From contig JAQFVV010012397.1 in the NCBI GenBank assembly GCA_028023455.1, positions 4,050,888 to 4,114,887 on the forward strand: a stretch of 64,000 bases of DNA. Reading direction: 5' to 3'. Source of the stretch: Epiperipatus broadwayi. Taxonomy: Eukaryota > Onychophora > Udeonychophora > Euonychophora > Peripatidae. The translations under genes were made by a program, and so were the position numbers. The notes beneath the pieces are model-generated. The model searched no databases, was not told the DNA's origin, and saw only the letters and a list, made by a program, of their open reading frames with translations. This document shows positions 12,910 through 25,450 of this stretch, piece by piece (position 1 is the first letter of the stretch; the number at the start of each line of letters is the position of its first letter).

Positions 12910-14013
12910 AAGCTGGAAGAACAATTAGACAAAGGATTGACTGATGATAGTGATGCACTTTCAACCACCTCCAGTGAATGAGAGATCACTTTTAAAAATT
13001 GGATAAATAGAAAAGAACGCAACCATCAAAGCAGGAAGACAGCTAAAGATGATCACAATGATTGAGAAACCTTGCATATGATCTTCAGAGAAATGAGAGA
13101 AGACAGGAAGTTGATGCTGCTGATGATGGAAAGAATTTTAAAGCTTGAGGAAACATGAGGCACCCAAACCAACCCAGAGATTGTAAAGCATCCTCAAGCA
13201 ATAGACACTTGCAAAGCTCCAAGAGGAGATGATGATCAGACCACCCCAAAAGAAGTTGTGGACAGCAAAGAAGATGACAGTGGAGAAGGTGAATCAAATC
13301 AAGAAATGTTGGAAGAAGCTGATTTAAATGCATTGTAGACAGGGAAAAAAGATGTTCAGACCACTAGTAAGATAAAATCAAAAGTAGAAATGGAACAGGC
13401 AATAAACTCTGAAATGAGTCTAAGGAACTTGCAAAGACCATCCCTTATATCTTCTGTAAAAATCCAAATTTTTAGGGGTAATCCAGGAGAAAAGCCCATA
13501 GATCACCTAGACAGCATTAAAGAATTTTTCTGTCTGCACTCTATAGCAGAAAAGGAAAAGGTTATCCTAGCCAGCCACTACTTAAGAGAAGCTGCCAAGG
13601 CATGGTGGAAGCTATTAAAAAACCCACATACCATGATCCAAGGATATGAAAAGGCCATTTAAAAAAATATTGAAGAAAGGCAGGTGGGTATTTTGCATAG
13701 ACTGAACACACAGAAGTATCAAGAAAACTACAGACAGGGATACGCAGCCAACTTCATTCAGTAAGTGACCACATTCAAATCGCTCACAGCCTTCAAATAT
13801 GAGGACCAACACATCATCTGGATGATCAGACATCATTTACTTCTATGGATCCAAAGAATCATGCTTGGGATGTGCCCTATGTCACTAGAAAAGACCATAG
13901 ATGTTTTGACTGCAATAGACTATGGGAACTTGACACCAACTAGAAAAAACCAAGACTACGACCATTATCAAAAGTTAAAACCATACGTACCACCTGATCC
14001 AGGGAAACAATAA
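12910..14013 (+). pseudogene. gag: Ty3/gypsy gag (retrotransposon capsid), six premature stops
   Basis: A single frame runs from 12910 to the TAA ending at 14013 (about 367 codons), interrupted by in-frame stops near 12979, 13063, 13156, 13336, 13660 and 13762. The first half is acidic and polar (Asp, Glu, Gln, Thr), typical of a gag N-terminal linker. The capsid-like core includes FRGNPGEKPIDHLDSIKEFF and then ASHYLREAAKAWWKLL, the hydrophobic signature with a WW pair seen in retrotransposon gag domains (capsid family PF03732). No zinc knuckle is visible before the final stop. The gene sits between primer-binding site and polypurine tract of the LTR element. Stops without frame loss suggest decay by point mutation. 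It cannot make a full capsid protein. Confidence 0.7.
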
Positions 14014-14029
14014 GACAGACATTAAATGA

Positions 14030-14056
14030 CAGATATATATATATATATATATATAC
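14030..14056. repeat. (AT)n microsatellite
   Basis: An uninterrupted AT dinucleotide run about 25 bases long between gag and the 3' LTR. Confidence 0.9.
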
Positions 14057-14286
14057 AGACGACTGACTGACATGACCATAGAGAAAATGAGACTTGATTA
14101 TCGGACCTATTTATAAGCTAGATGATATTTAAAAAATGATCGCAATGAGACATGTATAATTTTGTAGTTTGTACAGATGATATTTTTTACACTCATGCTG
14201 TTCTCCCAGAGTCTAACAACTAGTCGAGTACACTTATGCGAATGTATCACACATAAGTAAAGAGATTTTTTTTCATTGTTTTTTTT

Positions 14287-14300
14287 GAAGTGAAAAGAAA
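14287..14300 (+). promoter_or_regulatory. Polypurine tract of the LTR element
   Basis: GAAGTGAAAAGAAA directly precedes the TG of the 3' LTR. It is purine except for one T. This is the expected site of plus-strand DNA priming. Confidence 0.65.
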
Positions 14301-15919
14301 TGAAGCAGTCGGATCTGAGTTCGATCCTAGCTTCATGACATCTAGCCATAAGCCCACTTCAAACCCTAGTACTAACCTTGAATTTCCGATGCATTGGAGC
14401 TTTATATGTTCAATCCATGCTAATTTCCATAAAGAATAACTTATTTCAAATGCGTATTAAAATTAATTAGTTTCAGATTTAAATTGATCAATTCTATTAA
14501 TAAATTCATGGCAAAATTATTCATGAATTATTATATATTACAACTGCGTGGATTGTACATATATATTTGTAAATATTTAAATATATATAATTGTTTGAAA
14601 GTTTCATTGCATCAGGACTATTTGTTTTTTTTTTTTTACTTTTAAATAATTTGTTAAAGTTTTAATGATTAAAAGCTACATTCTTTCGATAAGCTTTCAG
14701 ATTTCCCCTTTCCAAAAACAACAGTTAAAGTTTTATTAATTAGAAAAAAGATAAGGATTTCCTAATTAAAATCATTTTCTGATTTTAAGAATTCATTTTC
14801 TAATTAGAAAATGTTTCAAGTTAATGAGTTTGAAAGCCTTATCGAAGGAATGTATCTAAAAACAACCAGTAAATCTAAAAACATTGATAATGAAAGAAGT
14901 GCTAGCCTGAAGGCATCAGACGACAGGATATATAGCTGTGAAAAGTTTGGAAAAAAAACCATCTTTGTTGTAGAGAAGTGCAGTGAATTCTGTGCATTTC
15001 AATATCATAAATTTAAATAGTGCTTTGATCATGGTGAAGGGCTAAAATATCAGGAATCTGGCTGTGGTTCCTGAAGTCCCCTGAAATCTTCAATGAGGCT
15101 GCTGAGTCTTTTCCGGACCAATCATGCTGTTAAAATCGTGAAAATTCATTAAAATACTGTTCAAGTAATCAATAAAATGGTGCCTATGTTTTACCAACTC
15201 AGATGTGTAACCTAAGGGAACCAGCCCCGGAAGAAATGGGTAATATATTTCCATAATGAACCTTAAGCTTTCTGGCCAGTTTCCGAACTTTACTTTACAC
15301 TCCCTTTAAGAGCTCTTCTCATTTATAATGTAATAATACTCTGTGTAAAACCTTTTATTATGCTATTTTAACTTTCATAGTAATTCTCTCAACCTCTAGT
15401 CTTTAACTTTCCTTTCTTACATGGTGGTTCATTTATTTTATTATGTATATTTATTGAGTAAATTTATTAATGTTGTTATATTTTAATTATATGCCAATAA
15501 TCCTTCGACTCGATAATCTCCTTCGTTTTCTTTGCAATACACAAGTAATATAAACTTAATTCTGATAGTTAATTCTCACCCATTAGAACTAGATTAATAA
15601 AGTTCTATCAATCATCGAGTCGAAAGAAATTATTAATGATTGTTATTTTTATCATTGTCTAATAATAAATTATTAGCTCCGTTTTTAATCTATGCCACCG
15701 CTATTTTCTCGTTTCACTAATATTTATTTATTATTCAAATATAATCTTAAAATGTTTTTGCAAAAGGGTCGATAAAGGAATCAACTAAATATACTCTAAT
15801 TCAAATTTCAATTAATTGCTATTTAGATTCAGGAAGGGCACAGTCATTGGGGCATAATTAATATGATTTGCAAATACTTTGAAATAGTTTTCGTTAAAAG
15901 CTCGTTTGACTTTAATTAA

Positions 15920-16662
15920 CCTTTTAACCGCTAATTATATTATTGGTTGTATGAGGTAAAAATCAAATCTTTTAATTGGCCAACTCACAAACTGAAGACA
16001 AAGCCTATTGTTAAAACATATTTGCCTATAATATTAAATTCAACTCAGATACGTTTATAAAAAGTATATTACTAATTTTTCAGGTTATGAAGAGAACGAA
16101 AGTTCTTTCAAAAATAAATTGCTATTTATTTATTCTAAAATATTCAATTTCAGCAACATAAAAGCTATAATATAAACAAAAAGGTCGACTTTTACGTTAT
16201 AGAAAAGTAAATATTTCTTTTAAATATTTCTTTAATATTTTTACTAAAATCTTCAATATTTTTCGAAAATAATTTTGTTTTTTTAGTTTTTTTTTTAAAA
16301 AACTAGTTTAATTTCTGAAATTATATTTTTTTAATACTTAAAATTGCATTCGAAATGAAAATCTCAGCGTTTTTCTTTATTTTCTTTGATCAGGCAGTTT
16401 CTTTGTTCTTTCCAGCCAATCAGAATGTCTTTTTCGGCTGAGAGCATGCTAAGAACCAATCACAACTCATGTTCTTTCTTTGTTTAGGTTTAAATGCGTT
16501 TTTTTTATATTTTTTACTTGTAAAATAAATCGGAAGAGGTCACCATCTTACAGAACTTTTAAAAACCTATTCAAAACCTATCAAACGAATTTTTTAGCAT
16601 AAGAACTGGCAGAGTTAGAGTGACATCAGATGTCTACGAGGAGCCTCGTAAGAAAGTCTTTT
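15920..16662. mobile_element. 743-bp insertion in the 3' LTR, flanked by TTAA
   Basis: This block is absent from the 5' LTR, where the empty site is intact. Comparing filled and empty sites gives a duplicated TTAA (15916-15919 and 16663-16666), the target used by piggyBac-type transposons. The left end reads CCTTTTAACCGC, reminiscent of piggyBac-type ends. The right end (AGAAAGTCTTTT) does not mirror it, so terminal inverted repeats are not evident and the class is uncertain. No ORF of note. The right half holds two CCAAT boxes (near 16417 and 16455) and a TATA-like run near 16508. Confidence 0.55.
16410..16560 (+). promoter_or_regulatory. Promoter-like CCAAT/CCAAT/TATA cluster inside the insertion
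   Basis: CCAATCAGAATG near 16416, AACCAATCACA near 16454 and an AT-rich TATA-like run near 16508 occur in order on the plus strand, the spacing of many animal RNA polymerase II promoters. In DNA this AT-rich the TATA match has little weight. The pair of CCAATC boxes has somewhat more. No transcript can be seen. Confidence 0.3.
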
Positions 16663-17700
16663 TTAATTGATCAAGTCATCATGTAGAGCATTCTATATGG
16701 GTTTTAGTATTCAAATGATGACTATCAAGTCATCATCTTCGAACGTTGCTGGCGTAGGGCAAACTTCTGCTCCATTAGGCTGGTCGGTGACAATATTTCT
16801 CTTATTTTAAATTATCAAGGAAGAAAGCACGTTCTCTCCTGTTCATATTAGTCAAAGGGCATAAGACTTGTAAGATCAAGCCACCATAAGACTTCGATTA
16901 TCGACTAGCCATCATCTTTCAGTTTCACTTTATAGCTCATAATTCGTCAGCACCGTTATCTCTCTGTTCCAGTAAAGCCCGCTCTGATGCTCATAATTTG
17001 TGATGAAGTGATTTAAATTAAAGTCCAACAAATTCTAAGTTATATTTAGTTAAATAAGTTTTCTAATAAAGATTAAAGTTATGCCCTAAAATACATATCT
17101 TGCTCTTCATGAATGGATTTGCGAATGTGAAAATAAATCTCACATTCTGTCGTAATAAAATTAGAGTAAAAATTTCTTTTACTAATGAATACCTTTATCT
17201 GCCTTTTATTTCTTGTTGGGGGCATAGATATAGACTTTCAAATATTGCGTAATACTTGTTGGCATATAATAAGGACTGCCACTCTTTTTATAATTATAAA
17301 CTATGTTAAAGGCTAGAGGTGATTAATATAATCATTATTTAAAATTCAAACAAAACAAATTATTATTGTTAAATATTTTTTAAATTCACTTGGTTTCTTA
17401 GTGCTTAATTCTTTCATAATTATTTTAATGTTAATACTCGCTGTCTGTGTTGGCAACTCGAACAGATACATATGATTCGATTTAAAAAAATTATTTTAGT
17501 CAGTTTATTATCAGATATTAATGTCAGTTCAGGGGTCTCTGATCCTCACCAACCATTGAGCTAGTTTCTTGGCGCATAGCACTGTGCCATCGATTTAGAT
17601 TTCTACTAATCTGAGCTGTTGAGTTGGGTTTGAATTCAGTTTGAACCGCCTGAGTTTGAATCCGACTTGCATTCAGGTGGTGGGTTTTTTGACTGGTACA

Positions 17701-18039
17701 CTATAAAGTATTTATTCCATGACCTAGACATTACTAAATAGCTATCTAAATCTAAAGCCCTAATTTAAATCAAGTTGAGTAAAATTCTTTTTCAAGATGC
17801 TTAGTAATTTTTTTAAAAATAGCTGACCCATAGTCAATTCAGATGACCATCTAACATCGATTGGTAAATGAATAGTTAGTTATTCTTATCTAGAAACCAA
17901 AATAATGTTGAAAAATTACTCAAATCCTCACCAGTCATCAATTGTGAGGTCTAATGGTATTGAAGCCTTTCCATATTGAAGCCTTTCCATTAAAGTATGA
18001 AGATTGGCTATCTTAATATATATCTGAGCAGTTATTGCA
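17701..18039. other. AT-rich non-coding stretch
   Basis: Begins with the right CTAT target duplication. Contains a short tandem pair near 17962-17990 (ttgaagcctttccat twice). No gene seen. Confidence 0.5.
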
Positions 18040-18140
18040 TATATGTGTAGAGATGATAATCTGCACCAACAGATGATTGCTGGTTTAGCATGAAATACGG
18101 ATCTTGGTGATTATTTATTCTTTTGACATATATGTGTTCA
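18040..18140 (+). repeat. Dispersed repeat with hammerhead-like hairpin
   Basis: Matches the reverse complement of about 49760-49850. Both contain tgctggtttagcatgaaat. The core at 18069-18100 reads AGATGA, a hairpin (GCT-GGTTT-AGC) and then GAAAT. This is the order of a minimal hammerhead (CUGANGA, stem II, GAAA), with CUG mutated to CAG here. Probably an orphan 3' end of a Penelope-like element. The activity is doubtful. Confidence 0.4.
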
Positions 18141-21100
18141 AGTGTATCAGTATTATAAGAGTGGTGGGTCATGTAAAAGTCAGTGCTCATACACCCTATA
18201 TATTACATATATTAATACAGGTATATAATAAGCCTGTATTTCAGTTACAACAGTATCTTAGAAACTAGATGAGTATCCCAAATTGAATAGATCTAAAGAT
18301 TACAATTAACCAACTAAAAAAGTCAACCATATAACAGTAGCAACATTATTTTTATTAATAGGTTTGATATTAACAAAACCACCTTTCACCATAAAAAATA
18401 ATGTTGGGAAAATTTTTTAACGACCTTTTTTCATATTATTAAAAAGTTCATGATATCAGATACATTAAAATATGGTAGCTTAAAATAAAAACATGATAGA
18501 TATTTTTCTTAACGAAGATATCACAGATAGGTTTGACATATTCCCTGATCACGTTAAGAAATTGACAATGAAAAAATATAGAACTATAAAAGGCACTAAA
18601 TATGAGCTTATGTATTTATGTTAAAATTATATATATATATATATATTAAAATCTTATTAAAATAGTTATATATTTATTGTGTTTTATCAGCTTTATTCAG
18701 TTTTCTAATCTTTAATTATCTGTTGAAAAGACAGAAATGTAATTACATTTTTTGTTCACCATGTATAAGGGGAAAAAGTATTTGAAAATTGCTTGTCAAT
18801 TATTTATCTAATGAAAAATAAGATTTTCTCTTCAATTTATTCTTTTTTTATTGGTTCACTTTGAATAAATTTTTTAGATTCTCTTCAATTTTTTAAAAAT
18901 ATTTTATTATTAAAACAGAAACATATTAAATACACATGTATTGAATTTGTGCGTGCATACATATAAACACTGCTCAACATAAAAATTATGTTTTTGCAAA
19001 AAGTGATGCACAATGAGAGATATTGGATATATAGATAATATATTATTTAATGTCTAAACATATTATGCTAAAGCAATTGGTTTTGTACCTTATGCAATTA
19101 TCATAATCTACAATACAGTTAGTATTTGACTGACCGCAATGACATTTAATGAAGTCAGTACTGTCTACAGTCCCAAAACAGATAATGCAATTAATACATT
19201 AAGTAATCACTATAATGTAAAATACTGTCTGTATTATGTATAATCCCTTTGACACACAATTAAGTATTTACTGTGAATATTATCATGTACAATTAAGTTA
19301 ATGCTTTGATTGACCATTAAGATAGACTATATCGTCAATATCTTAAGTGTCTATTATGATATGCAATATAATTAATTCTTTATATGACGTACATTATATG
19401 ATTATTATAATATACTATCAACCTCTTAATGAAACCAAATGACTTTAAGTTCAGTGGATATCATGTGACAACCACAGTGTGTAATGCAATTTTTTCTCCA
19501 TCTTGACAATATTGTTAAAATGTCCTTAGATACATATAGACACATTGATTATAGAGTATTTGTTTAAAAGTTTGTTATTATAGTATTTACTTTGTAATTA
19601 TATGTTAGATTACCATCATTTAATATTGTTAAATGTATTTTAAAAAAAATCTGTCTGCCGTTTTATATCTGGCTGCCTAAGTAATTACATAGATTTCTCG
19701 GGATATTATTAAAAAAATACTACTCATCTGTAATAAGCCATTATTTTCCTGAAAAATGTCTGAAAAGTTATCTGCAAAATTTTTAGACATATACTATCAA
19801 TACATACCAGAAACTTTTATTAACATAAAAGGCACACCAAAGATACTTTATAGAAAAGCAGATTACTACTCAATTAACTCTGTAATCATGTCTTCATCAA
19901 ATAACTAAAATTGTGGTTTATTATATCCCAATGAAAGACCATCATGTTACATGCAGCTCAGTTATTAGCTTACACATTTGTTTTTACCTATATCTTACAA
20001 TGAGAATTAATGTAAGTCATAAAAAACTTATTTTAAATGAAAAACTTTGTTTCTTGTAGCAAGAAAAATGGGTCTTAATTATTTCCATCAAATGTTTATC
20101 TCAACATTTTTGTACTTTTATTGATATTTAGTGTACAAATATGATGATCTGTCTAGCAAACATATTCTTATTTATATCAGTTTCTTTACCATATTTCTTA
20201 ATTTTTTTGGAAATGCTGTTACAATGTATATTTTATTTATATAAGGCTAAAATCTCAGTACATGCACCTTGAGTGCTTAATTTTAGCAAGATAAATCTCT
20301 CCAAATTATAATGCAAGATTCAACTCTATAAAAATAAGAGGGACTCTATTATCTCTCACCCTATTTTCTTAATTATATAGGAAAATCTAAAGCATTTTGA
20401 TTTGGGAGCATGAAGTTAATAAATTCTTCACTGATTAAGTCCACTATTTCTGTTAAACATTAACATTCACGAAATCTTTCGATTTACAATGAGTCAATAT
20501 TCAGATATTAAATTTAAAAATATTTTGAATTACTTTAAAGTTGTAAATATTAATTCTTATTATGTTTATATTTCAGACCATATTAGATATAATATAGGTT
20601 TAGGAGAACACATCTTAGAAAAAATTCAAACGGCCAGTGCAATATATGAATGAACCATAATAGCACAACACTTTACTGTGGTGCTTTACTTCTACCAAAA
20701 ACATGGCACATTATCATGGCATTTAAACATATAAATTGTGTGTGATTAGCTAGTTTAGAAAATCAATAAATGCCAGATGATGTAGTGCTTTAATATTAAT
20801 ACCCCAGCTGGTTTATGTCATTTATCTTATTCAGTGAGGATGCAGGATTCAAAGCTGAAACTAATACAGTTATGAAGTCTCAAATCCTAAATCCTGAGAA
20901 ATGAATGCAAAAGTCATAAACCAGTCTGAGAGTGTAGGTATCTACTGATTACTTAAGGTAACTTGTGTAGATGAATCTAATGTAGGGGTAAAGAACTGCT
21001 CTTGAAGTATATGAAAAATCTGAAAAGGTTATATATATGTTGTTAATATTAAATTATTATTCTTAGTTTAATAATATTAGATCATTGGGCTTTTGTTTCA

Positions 21101-24100
21101 AAAATCTTCAGGCTATTAGTTTAATAATATATACAAATTAAAGATAGCTGTTGAGTATTTAAATGCATGTAGTTTAAAAATATCCAATGATGTAAACTAA
21201 TAGGCAGAAATTAGACTGGGTACAAAAACCAGAGTACTAACTTCTAATGTTTTTTAAAAACATATAAATAGAATGGAATGGTATTTTCAAAAATATATGT
21301 TAAATGCAAGTAAATGAAGCCATGTGATATTTATTAATATTAGAAATATATTAAAATATGTATTGTGTAAACTAGGCAGTCTTATCAAAGAATGTCAAAA
21401 TTAGGATATCACACAAATGTTTGCATATATTTCACCCTAATACATAATATCATTATTAAATTCATAAGTTTGTAGATTTTGCAATGATATATCAAATATT
21501 GCAATTGTTTCATTACTGCTATAAGTAATTCATGAGTCTTTATATTAGTTATATTTGGAACATTTCTGAAATTAATGTTTAACTGAAAAAGTTAGTTAAT
21601 AATTTTTTAAAAAAGACTATAGCACATTTTCCAGTTTTAATCTGTATAATGTTTCTCAACAACCATAATTTTTTGATATCTGCTTACAAAATTTTGTAAT
21701 ATCACAAGTGACAATAATTCTACATAATTTAATATTACAGCAAAACAGAAGATATTATTGTCAATACACTTCTCTATATCAAAACAATAAATTGGGAGGA
21801 AAGGAGAAAAAATGATTCAAAAATACTTTCATGAGGAACTGTAGATATATGATTAGTTAATCACTCTACAGACAATGTGATATTAAAAAAAAGGGGGGGG
21901 GGTTGCCTATCATTATGCTAAACTGCATAGGACTAATTTATAATTAATAAAATTGATTTTAAAGTAAAACATATACATATTTAGTAATTTCATTTCTTAT
22001 TCAATAAAAACTTTCATACAATATGCAAAAATCTTTAGAAAAAGAATGGGCTTAGTATTTTCATATTTTCTTGAGACCAAAATATGGCCTTAATGACAAT
22101 CATTAATAAAAAATCATCAACAATACCAGTGACATTATTTAATCATAGTATTTATACTAGATTTTGAACACAGAACTTGATATATGTCTATTTAAAAATA
22201 GATTAAAATTTAAATATAAAACACCTGAAAATATTTGGAAATTTCTTTTTTATTAAGAAAACTGAGAAAAATTGCAGTGTTTTAAATATTTCACCAATAG
22301 TTTGTATTTAACTGTGATAGGTTGAGTGTTAAGCTCCAGTACAATAATTGGATGGACAATAGATTTATATAAGATAGTTATGGTGAATAATAATACATAG
22401 AGATCTTCATACACAGATACAGCAACTGAATGTTACTGGACAGTCTTAAACAGTTCATTACAATTAATATCTCTGATGTTTGGCTCTCATTTTATTTGAT
22501 GAAGTGACAGGAATATACAAATTATCTGATCAGTGATGTCTGTTGTCACACAACAGATACAACTATTAATGCAGATATATAAAGCAAAAATGTAATATTA
22601 CATAAATTCTTCCGAAAACGAGATTATATCTGTCACGTATACAATTGATAATGCATACCCCATACAAGATTCCATGTAACTTCTTTCAGGCATTCATGAC
22701 TAGCATGTGACTTTTGCCTGTTTTGTGTAATACTTTTTTATGTGGGGTGAGCTAAATCAACCCATACTGTTTTCTGGTTATCACCAACTGTTCACTAAAT
22801 AACATTGATATTTAATATCATTTATATTCATGGATATTCTAAAGAAGTGCAATGTTGATTGTTTTCAGTGAATAGAATACATGGAAGAGCTATGTTTAGA
22901 CATAGTGTTGAAGTACTTTAGAACGAAAAGATTTCTGCCTAAGAAGTTAAAAGACAACATCGCAAATTATCACCTAAACAACATGATTCTGGTCCGTCAA
23001 CGTCAAAGAATGCTCAACAAATTACAACAATAATAAAAACAGCATTGCCTTTATTTGGTTAAACGTTCAAAATATGTAAATTACAATTAGCTTAAGAAAA
23101 GAGAAATAATATTTTTCGATTTAAAAAATGGATTAGCATATTCTATAAGTAGCCGTATTTACGATTCACAGATTGGTTTATATAGTTATTGTAAAACTCA
23201 TTTCTAAAACACTCATTTGTGAGTGATTTCTGGTAATATCTAAACTAAGTAAATACGGTTTTTAAAATGGCATTTTAGCAGTTCTTTAATTGAAATACTT
23301 TTAAAATGGTGAAGAAGTCAAAATCTTCATTTTTACATAATATTACATTCTCGTCTTCAACTTAAAAAAAAAAAAAAAATCAGAATTAAATTTTATTTAC
23401 TATTAAATCATATTAGATTACAAAGTCATTTGTGTACAAAACAAATATTTGCTTTAAATAATTACAAAAGCTTTTTTTTTTTTTTTTATTAAAAATTAAT
23501 TTGTCTGTCATAAAAGGCAAAATTCAGAAGCAACAACACATTCTTAATAAATAGGTGTGTAATTATTCTCTCAGGATTCGTCCCACATCTCCTCTTTGTC
23601 TTTCCGAATAATTTCAAAAACGGATGTGGAGTATTTTTTAAAACTGTGTTGCTGCATAAAACGTTTATTAATTTTATTGTTGATGCTTATGTTTTCTTAC
23701 CAAAAACATGTTTAAAAATGATACTTTTTTTTAATGTTTTAAATCAATGAAGCTCTAAAGTGATTATAAAAGGATGAATAGTGTGCGTGTGAGTATTCAC
23801 GTTCTAATGGATAGTTTAAAAAATAACATATTAAAAATATTATACTATATAAAAATATAATATATAAATAAAATTAATTTAAATGGTTTTCTATAAAATA
23901 AGGTTGAAAAATTACCTAAAAGTACTTCTATGGTTTAATATATTATTTATAAAAATGTTACCGTTACAATTCATTATTTTTATTAAAATATATGTGTGCA
24001 AATGTGTATACAAAAAACACCAAAGTCAAGATTATGTTACATAAATGTGCTAGACAATCGAACCTGTCTAATATTTTACTAATAAGCATTGCAAAAAGTG

Positions 24101-24385
24101 CAAAAAAGAAATGCATTAATTGGAGATTGATTTAAAGTAAACAATATAAAAGCAATGAGGGAGTATTGGATATTTTACTATAGAGTATTAATTTTCTATA
24201 ATAATATTTTTAAACAAAACCTGGTATTAAACATATAATAATAGCAAAATAGAAGCATCCATACCTTGTATTTTTTTAGATATATGATTATAATTTTAAA
24301 TTTCCTTAATAAAACTCAATATTAAAAAAAAAAAACACAGTTAACAATATGGAATTTATCCTTCATTGACATTATTAAATAACTA
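18141..24385. other. AT-rich non-coding stretch
   Basis: No gene recognised on either strand. It holds an (AT)n run near 18630-18647, a degenerate repeated pattern of TAATGCAATTAA / ATTAAGT / TTTGAC words over about 19070-19440, a run of A followed by ten G (21893-21902), and poly-A (23364-23379) and poly-T (23472-23487) tracts. Confidence 0.5.
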
Positions 24386-24519
24386 CAAAACAATTTATTC
24401 AAACCACTTCGAATACTTTTTAGCAAAACTCTTTATTTGTACAATGTAGGTGTATGTATATATGTACAAATAAAAGGTTTTGCTAAAAAGTGTTCAAAGT
24501 GGTTTGGATAAATTGTGTT
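24386..24519. mobile_element. Mariner-type MITE (134 bp, near-perfect palindrome)
   Basis: Two arms of about 57 bp (24386-24443 and 24463-24519) are inverted copies of each other. They share caatttat.caaaccact and ctttttagcaaaac, separated by an ~20-bp loop with tgtatgtatatatg. The palindrome is bounded by TA on both sides (24384-24385 and 24520-24521), the target duplication of Tc1/mariner elements. There is no coding capacity, as is normal for a MITE. Confidence 0.6.
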
Positions 24520-25329
24520 TATAGGATATTACAGCAAAATAAAGAAAAATGTGATTTTGGTAAGTATAAAATATTGTATGGAATATAAATGGTGTTAACT
24601 AAAGTAATGATAATTATGTACACAATTTAAGTTCATTAGATTGCATAACAATTGATTAACTTTTAGTTCAGAAGCATTATTTTATAAGATTGTCCTCAAC
24701 TAGGTTTAGTGATAAATTGAGAATTGGTGGCATTCTTTCATGGTCTGCATAAATATGTTTGATTATCCATAATGGCATGGTAATAATTGTTCTATGAATG
24801 TAATCCTGTATAATTGGTGACTGCAGATTCCCATGGATGAAAATAAATGGTAAACTTTCAATTATGATTGGGCTGCTATTTTATTGGTTGCATTGTTTCT
24901 ACCAATAATTAGATTAGTTGAAAGTTTGATTTTTTAATCCCTTTAAAAATTCTGTAATTGATTGGAGATCAATCTGATAGTCAATTATTATGTAAAAAAT
25001 TATAAACAGAAGGAAAATGAAAAATAAAAAAAGTGGCCATAAATAAAAAAGATTACTATACAGCTATGAATAACAAATAAATTACAGATTAAAATGGTTT
25101 ACATGATTGTGAAGTTGATTGACTGACTACAATAGAATAAGTTGGGCAATATATGAATATGTATGGAATAAATGCACCATATGTCTTCAGACTATTTTTT
25201 GAAAAGTACCATTTATGATTAAAATTAAATTTAAATCTAGGGATGGATGTTTAACATTTTGACAAAGTTGAATTAAAACTTTAACAAACATTGTTAACCA
25301 CAAATATTTTGAAATTTTAGCAATCATCC
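24520..25329. other. AT-rich non-coding stretch
   Basis: No gene seen. Confidence 0.5.
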
Positions 25330-25450
25330 CCCAGTGCAAACAGAGTAATCAATAGATGCCAGAAGGCTTGTGCATAAAATCCCTATCTAGTGCCTACTCA
25401 TTTCATATCCCCAGACTAGTTTCCAGCTTGTGGCCTTCCTCACTAGTAAT
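25330..25450 (-). repeat. Dispersed repeat with hammerhead-like core (copy B)
   Basis: Third copy of the family at 4615-4740 and 38265-38410. On the minus strand it shows GGCCACAAGCTGGAAAC followed by TAGTCTGGGGATA. The TGATGA part is degraded (AGTGAGGA). It is attached to no ORF. Confidence 0.4.

Larger units (their letters stand above)
8769..17700 (+). mobile_element. Complete but decayed LTR retrotransposon (Ty3/gypsy-like), gag only
   Basis: Two long direct repeats (8769-11411 and 14301-17700) flank a 2.9-kb internal region. Both repeats begin TGAAGCAGTC and end in TACA, giving the TG...CA ends of LTRs. The 4 bases CTAT precede the first LTR (8765-8768) and follow the second (17701-17704), as expected for a Ty3/gypsy target-site duplication. 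Position 11412 starts TGG, the expected start of a tRNA primer-binding site, and a purine-rich tract (14287-14300) abuts the second LTR. Inside, only a gag frame with several stops is found. No protease, reverse transcriptase or integrase is detectable, so this copy is either heavily deleted or a non-autonomous derivative. The 3' LTR is longer because of a later 743-bp insertion. Confidence 0.85.
14301..17700 (+). repeat. 3' LTR (2657 bp plus a 743-bp insertion)
   Basis: Matches the 5' LTR across its whole length apart from an inserted block at 15920-16662. It begins TGAAGCAGTCGG and ends GACTGGTACA. A 69-codon ORF at 14811-15020 (unrecognised, frameshifted in the other LTR) lies inside it and is probably not functional. 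The two LTRs were identical at insertion, so the differences date the element as not recent. Confidence 0.85.

Noticed and set aside
14811-15020. 69-codon ORF in the 3' LTR of the element at 8.8-17.7 kb.
   Set aside because: The same position in the 5' LTR is frameshifted by a 14-base indel and no motif is recognisable. It may be a remnant but I cannot support it as a gene.
8780-17670. tRNA B-box-like strings (GAGTTCGATCC near 14318, GAGTTTGAATCC near 11364 and 17654) suggesting SINEs at the LTR ends.
   Set aside because: They lie at both ends of a repeat with LTR structure (TG...CA, target duplication, PBS, PPT). There is no A-box at the right spacing.
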